DNA of 8,555 nt from JBBQNJ01 sp038329845 (GCA_038329845.1 JBBQNJ010000118.1:1-8555), one strand, 5' to 3'; shown: positions 1-7,241, numbered from the stretch's first letter. The notes: generated by a model not told the origin, from the sequence alone. Made by a program: numbers and translations.

Positions 1-33
1 TCTTCTCTCGCGAACGCGCCGGTGAAGCATTAA
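1..33 (+). CDS. Possible 3' end of an upstream gene (frame uncertain)
   Basis: A coding tail is expected here because a strong + strand terminator follows at 74-119. Two frames stop suitably upstream of it. Frame 1 reads SSLANAPVKH and stops with TAA at 31-33. Frame 2 reads LLSRTRR and stops with TGA at 23-25. The third frame stays open through the terminator to a TGA at 156-158, so it is unlikely. The frame-2 tail, hydrophobic residues followed by an Arg cluster, resembles the last residues of PEP-CTERM sorting signals, which would be apt next to an exosortase. Seven residues cannot prove this. The product is unidentified. Confidence 0.3.
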   Translation, partial: SSLANAPVKH

Positions 34-73
34 CCGGTGAAACGGACGCCGGTAGGAACAACTTGCCAGGTAT

Positions 74-119
74 CGGCGGGCGCGGTATTGACGATCCCGC
101 GCCCGCCGTCTTGTTTTTT
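74..119 (+). terminator. Rho-independent terminator
   Basis: The arms at 74-85 and 97-108 are perfect 12-bp inverse complements (CGGCGGGCGCGG and CCGCGCCCGCCG) around an 11-nt loop. A T-rich run, TCTTGTTTTTT (109-119), follows at once. On the + strand this is a textbook intrinsic terminator for whatever ends near 25 or 33. It lies about 200 bp before the exosortase, so the exosortase locus probably has its own promoter between 120 and 315. The minus strand has no comparable T-run after the stem, so the terminator is one-directional. Confidence 0.87.
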
Positions 120-171
120 CAGATTTTCATTGATCCCGACCCCGCTTTTGTCGTATGAGTAACATGGGCCA

Positions 172-217
172 CACGCCGCCGGGCGTGGACACGCGAATCC
201 GCGGGGCATCCTATACT
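172..217 (+). promoter_or_regulatory. Candidate promoter with overlapping inverted repeat
   Basis: TATACT at 212-217 matches a sigma-70 type -10 box in 5 of 6 positions. TGGACA at 186-191 matches the -35 consensus in 5 of 6. The 20-bp spacer is longer than the usual 16-18, which weakens the call. An inverted repeat, CACGCC-GCCG-GGCGTG (172-187), overlaps the left edge of the -35 candidate and could be an operator. Some promoter is expected here because a terminator precedes and a new gene cluster follows. The exact boxes are a guess. Confidence 0.25.
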
Positions 218-274
218 TCAATGGAAGGCCAATTTTGCCGCTGAAGTCAAATTGTCGGCTGTTCGAGACAAGCC

Positions 275-308
275 ACGGGCGTTGCATGCCCGTCGCGACG
301 GGCCGTCG
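275..308 (+). promoter_or_regulatory. Overlapping palindromes in the exosortase leader
   Basis: Three mutually exclusive hairpins can be drawn just before the SD at 315-321. ACGGGC (275-280) can pair with GCCCGT (288-293) over a 7-nt loop. GCCCGT (288-293) can instead pair with a second ACGGGC (298-303); 288-303 is a perfect 16-bp palindrome with CGCG at its centre. CGACG (296-300) can pair with CGTCG (304-308). If translation starts at 327, this lies in the untranslated leader and might switch structures or bind a protein. If translation started at TTG 252 it would be coding sequence. No known riboswitch family is recognised. Confidence 0.35.
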
Positions 309-314
309 GGTCCG

Positions 315-321
315 AAGGAGG
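315..321 (+). promoter_or_regulatory. Ribosome binding site that decides the exosortase start
   Basis: AAGGAGG is a complete Shine-Dalgarno core. It ends 5 nt before CTG at 327-329, which is in the exosortase frame. ATT at 324-326 is also in frame but only 2 nt away. The conventional in-frame starts, TTG 252 and TTG 282, have no purine-rich SD upstream, and the first in-frame ATG (459) is inside the first membrane helix. The motif therefore argues for a CTG start. Confidence 0.6.
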
Positions 322-326
322 ATATT

Positions 327-1511
327 CTGAGCCAAGTCACCAGTAAAGTCACGCTCCAGTATGTTCCCCAAGTCACCTCTCGCGATGGGTCCAAGCCGGA
401 CCGTATCGGGGGATTGACGCTGGCGGCATGGGTTCGCATCGGAATCATCGCCGCCCTGATGGTCGTGCTGTTCCGCTTCAGCCTGCTTCGGCTATGGTGG
501 AAAACGAACCCATTCAGCGGCGAGCCGAACTGGGGACACGCGATCGTCATCCCCCTGATCGGGCTATATTACCTTTATCTGCATCGAGAAGAGCTTATCC
601 ACTCCCGGGTGAAAACGGCCTGGGAAGGCCTGGGCATCCTGCTCATGGGGCTGCTGCTCTTCGCCTACGGCATCTACCCCGGCTACAACGACTTCGTCAA
701 AGACTTCGGCATGATCGTCACGCTCTTCGGGGTGGTGCTGCTCGTGTCCGGCAGGTCGATCATGAAGATCGCCTGGTTCCCCATCGCGTTTCTGATTTGC
801 GGCATTCCTTGGCCGGGATTGGTCTATAGCTGGGTCGCCGGACCGTTGCAGGAACTGGCCGCGCAGGCGGCGGTGAAGACCCTGACGATCACCGGGGTGA
901 TCGCCTACAACGCCGGGACGAAGATCATCATGATGGGCGAGGGCGGGCAGTTCCGCACGCTCAACGTGGCCGAGGCGTGCGCCGGGTTGCGATCGCTGAT
1001 GACGTTCATCTCCGTCGGTGCCGCGATCGCATTTTTGTCGGCCCGACCGCTCTGGCAGAAGTTGATCATCACCGTCTCGGCCGTCCCCATCGCCATCTTC
1101 TGCAACGTGATGCGGGTGACGGGCCAGGGACTGCTCGACTATTACGTCAGCCAGGAACTGAGCAAAAACTTCGCCCACTCGTTCGTCGGGCTGGTGATGC
1201 TGGTTCCGGCGTTCTTCCTGTTGCTGGGCGTTTGTTGGATTCTCGACCATTTGTTCGTCGAGGAGATAGAGGTCAAGCAAGGGCTTCCCACGGCGTCGCG
1301 GGCGACGGCTGGAACGGTCCAGCCGGTCGCGCTTGCCCGGCCCGTCGCCGTTGCCCGACCGAAGACCGTCGCCGTTGCCCGACCGGACGCCGCAGCGCGA
1401 CCCAGCGCCGCGCCGCGACCGGCGGCGGCACCCCGGCCCCGATCGGCACCGGCGCAAGCGCTGCGGCCCGCCGCCGCCCCAAGAACCGGTCCCACTTCAC
1501 GAACCGCCTGA
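327..1511 (+). CDS. Exosortase (integral membrane sorting transpeptidase/protease)
   Basis: Exosortases are inner-membrane enzymes thought to cleave or transfer proteins bearing PEP-CTERM-like C-terminal signals, in EPS-producing Gram-negatives. All three family signature residues are visible (numbered from CTG 327): Cys218 in EACAGLRSL (TGC at 978), Arg263 in NVMRVTGQG (CGG at 1113) and His284 in NFAHSFVG (CAC at 1176). About eight hydrophobic helices span roughly residues 32-340. The family core is about 260-300 residues; this product is 394 because of an extra 73-residue Pro/Ala/Arg-rich tail (1290-1508) after the last helix. The start rests on the AAGGAGG at 315-321; a standard caller would choose TTG 252, giving 419 residues. 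The epsI-like gene follows after 13 nt. The family assignment is firm. The exosortase subtype and its target signal cannot be told from this window. Confidence 0.93.
   Translation: MSQVTSKVTLQYVPQVTSRDGSKPDRIGGLTLAAWVRIGIIAALMVVLFRFSLLRLWWKTNPFSGEPNWGHAIVIPLIGLYYLYLHREELIHSRVKTAWEGLGILLMGLLLFAYGIYPGYNDFVKDFGMIVTLFGVVLLVSGRSIMKIAWFPIAFLICGIPWPGLVYSWVAGPLQELAAQAAVKTLTITGVIAYNAGTKIIMMGEGGQFRTLNVAEACAGLRSLMTFISVGAAIAFLSARPLWQKLIITVSAVPIAIFCNVMRVTGQGLLDYYVSQELSKNFAHSFVGLVMLVPAFFLLLGVCWILDHLFVEEIEVKQGLPTASRATAGTVQPVALARPVAVARPKTVAVARPDAAARPSAAPRPAAAPRPRSAPAQALRPAAAPRTGPTSRTA
1342..1385 (+). repeat. Direct repeat inside the exosortase tail
   Basis: The 20-mer CCGTCGCCGTTGCCCGACCG occurs at 1342-1361 and again, identically, at 1366-1385, a period of 24 bases or 8 codons. 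A degenerate copy precedes it near 1324-1340. The repeat keeps the reading frame and encodes the VAVARP-type units of the low-complexity tail, so it looks like in-frame slippage or duplication that lengthened the tail. Confidence 0.8.
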
Positions 1512-1524
1512 GGAGAAAACCGCC

Positions 1525-2358
1525 ATGACCGCCTCGATCAAACGAATTGTCGCCAAAGCATTTTCCAGTCCCGGCTTCATCGCCGCCGTCGTCGTACTGG
1601 CGATCGCCGCGGTCGGGTTAAACGCCGCAACCGAGTACTTGCAGCTTCATTTCCGCAAGATCGCCGTCCCGTTGCCGCATCCGCTGGCCTCGCTGCCCGA
1701 TCGCTTCGGCAACTGGGTTCAGGTCTCCAAGGATCAGCCCCTGCCGGGCGAAATCGAAGAGGCCCTGGGCGCCAAGGAGTACATTTTCCGCGATTACGTC
1801 GATACGCGGATGGTCGCCTCCAGCGAACTCGAGCAGTTCAAGGACAAGACCGCCGAAGAGCGCCAGCTTCTGTTCGGACGGATGCGGGCGTCGAACCCGC
1901 GGGCCTGCGCCACCCTGGCCGTCACGTATTACACCGGGATGGTCGACACCGTCGCCCACATTCCCGAGCGCTGCTATGTCGCCGGGGGCTATCAGCCGAC
2001 CCAGACCAAGACCCTCACCTGGCCGATCGGAACCGACGCCGCGGGCGTGGATGTGCGATTCATCCGCTTCGAGGATCAGACCGGCATGGCCAAGGTCTGG
2101 ACCAACGTCGGGTACGTTTTTCATGTGAACGGCGGGTTTGAAAGCTCGCCCCTGGGCGTTCGTCGCAGTTTGCAGAAGCTGTTCGAGCGCTATGGCTACT
2201 ACGCCAAGGTTGAGGTGATGAATTTGGCACCAGATGAGAATCAATCCAAGGCGCAGATGATCGACCTGCTGGCCTCGGCGATGCCACAGATTGAGAAGAC
2301 CTTGCCCGATTGGCAGGCGCTTCACGCAACGCCGGCGGTGGCGACGGCCACGAAATAG
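1525..2358 (+). CDS. epsI: Exosortase-associated EpsI family protein (DUF3485)
   Basis: The product is 277 residues with one N-terminal membrane helix (about 18-35); the rest is probably periplasmic. EpsI-family domains occur either fused to the C-terminus of exosortases or as separate neighbours, and their biochemical role is unsettled. Family hallmarks visible are the early LPDRFGNW segment (57-64), the TYYTG stretch (134-138) and the core VAHIPERCYVAGGY (143-156) with His145, Pro147 and Cys150. The spaced His/Cys pair may be functional. A second Cys sits at 128. ATG 1525 is preceded by TGAGGAG (1509-1515), which contains the exosortase stop TGA (1509-1511). With only 13 nt between the genes, translational coupling is likely. 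The C-terminal end (ATPAVATATK) lies in a DNA repeat that continues past the stop. The symbol is a family name, not proof of orthology. Confidence 0.85.
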   Translation: MTASIKRIVAKAFSSPGFIAAVVVLAIAAVGLNAATEYLQLHFRKIAVPLPHPLASLPDRFGNWVQVSKDQPLPGEIEEALGAKEYIFRDYVDTRMVASSELEQFKDKTAEERQLLFGRMRASNPRACATLAVTYYTGMVDTVAHIPERCYVAGGYQPTQTKTLTWPIGTDAAGVDVRFIRFEDQTGMAKVWTNVGYVFHVNGGFESSPLGVRRSLQKLFERYGYYAKVEVMNLAPDENQSKAQMIDLLASAMPQIEKTLPDWQALHATPAVATATK

Positions 2359-2466
2359 CCGCAGCGCCGAGTCGCCACGCGGCCACGAAATAGCTGCGGC
2401 GCGGCATCGGCGGCGGCACCGAAATAGCCGCGGGGCGACGAGCGGCGAGCGGCGCCGCGAAGTAGG
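2345..2466 (+). repeat. Imperfect ~35-bp tandem repeat duplicating the epsI gene end
   Basis: Units begin at about 2345, 2380, 2414 and 2450 (periods 35, 34 and 36). They share the core CGGCCACGAAATAG, then a GC-rich stretch: exact in units 1 and 2, CGGCACCGAAATAG in unit 3, and a decayed GAAGTAG form in unit 4. The first unit contains the last codons and TAG of the epsI-like gene, so each later unit repeats that stop-codon context. Together they fill nearly all of the gap to the TPR gene. The units are GC-rich with possible local pairing, but no T-run follows, so I do not call a terminator. Confidence 0.7.
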
Positions 2467-2501
2467 GGTTTTCAAACGGCTTTCCAAGGAGACATCACTC
2501 C

Positions 2502-5500
2502 ATGGCGCGACGAGTCAATAAGAAGTTCATCGTGGGCATGGCGATCGGCGTCGTGGTGCTGGGCGTCGGATTCTTCGCCGTCACCCGCTTGTTTCGCCAG
2601 AGCGCCGAGCAGCTCGAGAAGATGGGCGATCAGTTCTTCGCCGAGCAGCGCTACGCCGAGGCCGATGTGCAATACCGCGCCGCTTCGGGGCGCGATCCCC
2701 GCAGCACGCGGCTGCTGATCAAGCGCGGCGACACCTATCGCCAGATGACCCGCCAGGATCCGGAATACATCGGACGAGCGCGGCAGGTCTGGCTTCGCGC
2801 CGTCGAGATCGACCCGGCCTGCCTGCCCGCGCTGCAACGGCTGATGTCGATGAACATGGAGGAGACCCAGGTCTTCGGTGCCCGCGCGCCCGAGGCGTTT
2901 AAGGGCCTCGAGGAGACCGCCCGCAAGATTTCCGAAGTGGACCCGAGCGATGAAACCGCCGCGGCGTTCGCCCATATCGCCCCGGTCAATGCCTGGCTCC
3001 AGGGCGCTTCGACCGCGACGGACGTGGATGCGCATGTCAAGGCCCTGACAGAGATGCTCGATAAGTACCCGCAAAACGCGGAAATCCGCGTGGCGCTGGC
3101 ACAGGTGAAGATCAAGCAGGCCGAGGACTCAGCCGCCCGCGACAAACCCGCCGACGCGGCCAAGGCGTTCACCGAGGCGTCGGCGATCTTCGATTCGGCA
3201 CTGGCCGACGAATCGGCCAGCCCATTCATGTGGTATCGCGGGGGGCAGATCAGTCTGACGGCGGTGGAGTCCATGCGCCGCCTGGGCGGAGCCGAGAAGT
3301 TCGGCCCCACCTTCGAAAAAATCGCGACCGAAGGGAAAAAGCGATTGGCCCGGGCATCGGAGACGGCCAAGCCCGACGATCCCCAGTTCGCCGAAATCAA
3401 GATGACCGCCGCCCAGGTCGCCTCGAGCACCGGGGATCGGGAAAAGGCCGAAAAAATCCTCCGCGACCTCCTGGCCCTTCGTCCCGGCGATTCTCTGGTC
3501 CGCATGCAGCTTGCCGAGATTCTCGGCAAGGATCCGGCCAAGCGCCCCGAGGCGATCCAGTTGCTGGCGATGACCAACCGCGATGAGGGCGTAGCAGGGA
3601 TGGCGCAGGTGCGCAGGGCCAATCTCCAGATCGCGGCCCAATTGCAACTCGCCGACCTGCGCATGGATGAATACGAGGCGGCCGCCGCGACCGCTAAGGG
3701 CGATCCGGCGACGCTTATCCTCGCCGAAGACAGCATCAAGCGGGCGGAAAACGCCTTCGGGGAGACCCCCGAGGTGCTGCTGCAAAAAGGCCGGCTCCAA
3801 TTGCTCCGCGGCCAGCGCATCGAGGCGATCCAGACGCTGGTTCGCGGCTCGAGCCTGATGCGCCAACAGGGCCGCGTCAACGACGGTCTGAATCTGTTGC
3901 TGGCCCGGGCCTACATCGACGCCCGCCAGACCGGCGAAGCCCGGCGGCTGCTGTCGGAAGTCGTCCTGCGCCAAGAACGCCATTGGCCGGCGAGGTTGCA
4001 ACTGGCCCAGTTGCTGCTGCGCGAAGGCCGAGTCGATGAGGCCAAGCGCCAACTCGATGAGCTGGAAAAACTGGTCCCCAACGAACCGGATGTGATCCGA
4101 CTGCGGCTGGCGTCGCTCGATCTGAGCATGCCCGCGGAAAAAGAGCGGGCCACCAAACTCTATGCCCAACTGCCTGAAGACACCGTCGTGGCGATTCTAT
4201 CCAAATCGCAGCTCGCGGCCCCAGTGATCGGCCCGAACGAGGTGCGCCGATTGCTCACTCTCGCCGTTGAAAAGGAGCCTACCAATCCCCGCGCGGTTGT
4301 CAGTCTCGCCCAGTTCTATGCCGTCGGCGGCGACAAGGAAGCGGCGAAGAAAGTCGTCGAACAGGCCAAGGCCGCCGGCGCCGAGCCGGGCCAGTTTTCG
4401 ATTCTAAGCCAGGTCCTCGAGGATTCTTCGCCCGAGGCGATCGCCCGCCTGCGGGAAGAGCAGATCGACCAGATCAGCGATCCGTTCGATCAGAAGCTCG
4501 AACGGGCACAACTTCGGCTCACTCAGAATAAACCCGAGGAGGCATTGGCCCTGCTCGGGGAGGCTCAGAAGCTCAAGCCGGATGACGGACGATTGCTGGC
4601 GCGGTTGTTCGACTACTACCTGCAACAGCGACAGTTCGACAAGGCCGAGGAACTGCTGCCCAAGCTGTCCACGGCCAACCAGGATCTGGCCGGCGGCGAC
4701 CTGTATCGCTTCGCGCTGGCCAAGGCCCGCGGCGACCGCGGGCAGGCGCTTCAGATCGCCCGCCGGCTTAATGCCAACCAGCCCGAGTTCGCCCATAGCT
4801 GGGTGGCGATGGGTCAGGCGATGCAGATGAACGATCGCCCCGAGGATGCCTTGGAGCAGTATGCCCAGGCGCTGCAAAAACAGCCCGACAACGCCGACGC
4901 CCTGCGCGGCAGCGCCGCGTGCGCTTACGCGATCGGCAAGCCGGACGATGCCCTGCGATTCATCGAGCTGGGGCTTCAGCGATTCCGCAATGGCCCGGAG
5001 TGGCAGGAGATGCTGCTGAATCACTGGCTGAATTACGGTCAGGCCCCGAGGGTCGTTTCGGCCCGCGAAGCGGCACTGTCGCGCGAGCCTGAGAATCCTG
5101 CGGCGTGGATCAACCTGGCCAACGCCTACGTCCGCTCGGCCCAGGTTCGGGCGCAGGAGAACAAGAAAGACCAGGCGGTCGAGTTTGCGTCCAAGGCCAA
5201 GGACTTGATGCTCAAAGCGGTTAAAAAATGGCCGGATGATGCGCGATTCTACGGGATACTCACGGATGTCTACGCGTTGACCGGCGACATCGCCGAGGCC
5301 GAGAAGCTGCTCAATTCGCTCGCCGAACGGCCCGATTGGAAGACTCGTCCCGAGCCGGCGCTGGCCTTGTTTGACCTGCACCGCCGGACCGGAAAGATCG
5401 ACGCCGCCGAGGCCGATCTGCGCCAGGCCCTGTCCAAGGCACCGGACAACCTCGAGCTGAAAAGCCGGCTGGCCTCGTTCCTCGCCCAGCGCGGCAAGCT

Positions 5501-7142
5501 GGATGACGCCCTGGCCGTTCTGCCCAGCGATGCGTCGAACCTCAATCTTCTTCGCCAGCGCATCGAGCTGCTGTCGCAGGCGAATCGTCTGGACAAGGCG
5601 CTGGACGAAGTGGACGCGGCCCTGAAGTCACGCCCGCAGGATGCCGACTTGCTGAATCTCAAAGGATTCGTCCAGTTGAATCTGGGGATGAACGCCCCGG
5701 CGCAGACCACGCTTGCCTTGGCGATCCGACTGGCACCCAACTCCCCCGACCCGATGTTCCAGATGGCCCGGGCTAAGATGATGCAGCCTCGGCCCAGCCC
5801 CGATGAGGCCATCCGCCTGCTTCGCACGGCCCAGGAAAACGGCGCCTCGAGCGTCGAGGTGCGCCTGCTGCTGGCCCAGGCCTACCAGGCGAAAAATGAT
5901 CTGGACTCAGCGGCGCGGGAGATGCGCGGCGCCCTGGCGAGCAATCCGCAAAGCAAGGACCTTCGCCTGCGGCTAATCGACTTGACGATGCGGCTGAAGC
6001 CCACGCCGTGGCAGCAGGTCGAATCGCTGCTGGCCGAGGTACTGAATGATCCGCGCCAGCAGAAGGACCCCGATTGGCACCGTGCCGCGGCGAGGATGTG
6101 GGCCGGGCGGCGTGACGGCGAAAAAGCCGTCGCCGAGATGAACAAAGCACTGGAACTGAGCAACAACAACGTCCGCATGGTCCAGGAGGCGTTGGGCGTC
6201 CTGCTGGATGTCGGTCGCTATCAAAACGTCATCGACTTGACCAACCAGTTGCTGACCAACGAACAACTCAAGCAGCAGCCGTGGGTATTCCAGGCCCGCG
6301 CCATGGCCCGTCGCGGGCTGGGCGACAAGGAAGCGGCGATGCGCGAGTTCGAGGCGGCCCTCAACGCCGCGACCGCGCTGAAGAACGACGATGCGGCTCA
6401 GTCGGTCTTGACTACCATGGCCCGCGAACTCGGCTTCGATGCCGCCCTGAGCCGCATCGGCGAGCGCGCCCAGACCGAAAACCGCTGGAGACTGTTCGCA
6501 GCCTACCTCTACTACGCCAAGGGAGATTCGGCCAATGCCGTCAACCATATCGACCAGGTGATGGGCGATTTCAGCAAGCTTTCGCCGTTCGAGCAGGAAC
6601 AGGCGCTACGTCTGGCGGGCAACGTGTACCTGATCGCCCAGCCGCCACAGCCGCAGAAGGCGCGGGATGCCTGTCAACGACTGCTGGCCCGGATTCCCGA
6701 CGATGTGCAGACGCTGAACAACATGGCGTGTCTGCTGGCCGAGCAGATCAAACCCCCGCAGCCGGCCGAGGCGCTGGTCCTGGCCCAACGGGCTCAGGAT
6801 GCCATGCGATCCACGGGGGTCATCAACTACTTGGTGATGGACACTTATGGATGGACATTGATTCTCAACAATCGTCTGGACGAGGGAATCGCCGTCTTGC
6901 AGGAAGTGGTCCAGAAAGAGCCGTTCGTGGATGCGTATTATCACCTGGGCGAAGGCTTTTTGGCCAAGGGATATCCCGAGGAAGCCCAAAAGCAACTTCA
7001 GAAAGCAGTTGATCTTATGGATAAAGCCGGCAAGCGCGGCTCGGCGACTGACCACCCTCTGCGATCACGAATCGAGCAGGCCATGACCCGGGCCCAGACG
7101 ATGATCAAGGAAAAGGTGCAGGCCAAGGTCGAAGCGCGCTAA
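2502..7142 (+). CDS. Giant membrane-anchored TPR-repeat protein of an exosortase/EPS locus
   Basis: The product is 1546 residues. The N-terminus is basic (MARRVNKK) followed by one helix (about 9-27) with no lipobox Cys, so it should be anchored in the inner membrane with the rest in the periplasm. From about residue 34 almost the whole chain is helical TPR-type hairpins. Clear units include those at about 34-68 (AEQRYAEADVQYRAA), 764-830 (HSWVAMGQAMQ, then PEDALEQYAQALQKQPDN), 866-880 (AAWINLANAYVR) and 1476-1505 (YYHLGEGFLAKGYPEEAQ). There is no C-terminal beta-barrel or catalytic domain. By context it matches the PrsT-type TPR proteins of PEP-CTERM loci, which are usually shorter and lipidated. 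It may be a scaffold linking polymer synthesis, export and sorted proteins. ATG 2502 has AAGGAG (2486-2491) 10 nt upstream. There are only four Cys, and codon usage matches the neighbours. TPR assignment is firm; the role is inferred. Confidence 0.88.
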   Translation: MARRVNKKFIVGMAIGVVVLGVGFFAVTRLFRQSAEQLEKMGDQFFAEQRYAEADVQYRAASGRDPRSTRLLIKRGDTYRQMTRQDPEYIGRARQVWLRAVEIDPACLPALQRLMSMNMEETQVFGARAPEAFKGLEETARKISEVDPSDETAAAFAHIAPVNAWLQGASTATDVDAHVKALTEMLDKYPQNAEIRVALAQVKIKQAEDSAARDKPADAAKAFTEASAIFDSALADESASPFMWYRGGQISLTAVESMRRLGGAEKFGPTFEKIATEGKKRLARASETAKPDDPQFAEIKMTAAQVASSTGDREKAEKILRDLLALRPGDSLVRMQLAEILGKDPAKRPEAIQLLAMTNRDEGVAGMAQVRRANLQIAAQLQLADLRMDEYEAAAATAKGDPATLILAEDSIKRAENAFGETPEVLLQKGRLQLLRGQRIEAIQTLVRGSSLMRQQGRVNDGLNLLLARAYIDARQTGEARRLLSEVVLRQERHWPARLQLAQLLLREGRVDEAKRQLDELEKLVPNEPDVIRLRLASLDLSMPAEKERATKLYAQLPEDTVVAILSKSQLAAPVIGPNEVRRLLTLAVEKEPTNPRAVVSLAQFYAVGGDKEAAKKVVEQAKAAGAEPGQFSILSQVLEDSSPEAIARLREEQIDQISDPFDQKLERAQLRLTQNKPEEALALLGEAQKLKPDDGRLLARLFDYYLQQRQFDKAEELLPKLSTANQDLAGGDLYRFALAKARGDRGQALQIARRLNANQPEFAHSWVAMGQAMQMNDRPEDALEQYAQALQKQPDNADALRGSAACAYAIGKPDDALRFIELGLQRFRNGPEWQEMLLNHWLNYGQAPRVVSAREAALSREPENPAAWINLANAYVRSAQVRAQENKKDQAVEFASKAKDLMLKAVKKWPDDARFYGILTDVYALTGDIAEAEKLLNSLAERPDWKTRPEPALALFDLHRRTGKIDAAEADLRQALSKAPDNLELKSRLASFLAQRGKLDDALAVLPSDASNLNLLRQRIELLSQANRLDKALDEVDAALKSRPQDADLLNLKGFVQLNLGMNAPAQTTLALAIRLAPNSPDPMFQMARAKMMQPRPSPDEAIRLLRTAQENGASSVEVRLLLAQAYQAKNDLDSAAREMRGALASNPQSKDLRLRLIDLTMRLKPTPWQQVESLLAEVLNDPRQQKDPDWHRAAARMWAGRRDGEKAVAEMNKALELSNNNVRMVQEALGVLLDVGRYQNVIDLTNQLLTNEQLKQQPWVFQARAMARRGLGDKEAAMREFEAALNAATALKNDDAAQSVLTTMARELGFDAALSRIGERAQTENRWRLFAAYLYYAKGDSANAVNHIDQVMGDFSKLSPFEQEQALRLAGNVYLIAQPPQPQKARDACQRLLARIPDDVQTLNNMACLLAEQIKPPQPAEALVLAQRAQDAMRSTGVINYLVMDTYGWTLILNNRLDEGIAVLQEVVQKEPFVDAYYHLGEGFLAKGYPEEAQKQLQKAVDLMDKAGKRGSATDHPLRSRIEQAMTRAQTMIKEKVQAKVEAR

Positions 7143-7168
7143 CCAGCTTCGGTACTGGCGTAGAGAAC

Positions 7169-7205
7169 GGAATTTTCTGCCTCGATCGCTTCTTTGTTGT
7201 ACAAT
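7169..7205 (+). promoter_or_regulatory. Weak promoter candidate for the chain-length gene
   Basis: This spacer between the TPR gene and the Wzz gene is noticeably richer in A and T than its surroundings. TACAAT (7200-7205) matches a -10 box in 5 of 6 positions and would place a start about 30 nt before the SD at 7232. No good -35 box lies at the correct distance. The gene may simply be read through from the TPR gene, since no terminator is visible between them. Confidence 0.22.
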
Positions 7206-7241
7206 GGATCGCCCTGATTGCCCCTTGTGGCGAGGATACTT

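Noticed and set aside
564..1457. Long minus-strand open frame opposite the exosortase.
   Set aside because: A shadow of the GC-rich + strand gene: Arg/Gly/His-rich, low complexity, no SD, and the + frame has clear catalytic motifs.
1333..1524. A longer EpsI start upstream of ATG 1525 in the same frame.
   Set aside because: The extension overlaps the exosortase tail, is an Arg/Pro-rich shadow translation of its repeats, and would place the membrane helix internally. ATG 1525 has a good SD.
2345..2466. Reading the ~35-bp repeat array as a CRISPR or as a terminator.
   Set aside because: There are no conserved-repeat/unique-spacer alternations of CRISPR size, and no stem followed by T-residues.
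7143..7158. CCAG...CTGG inverted repeat just after the TPR stop as a possible terminator.
   Set aside because: Only 4 bp of stem with an 8-nt loop and no adjacent T-run.
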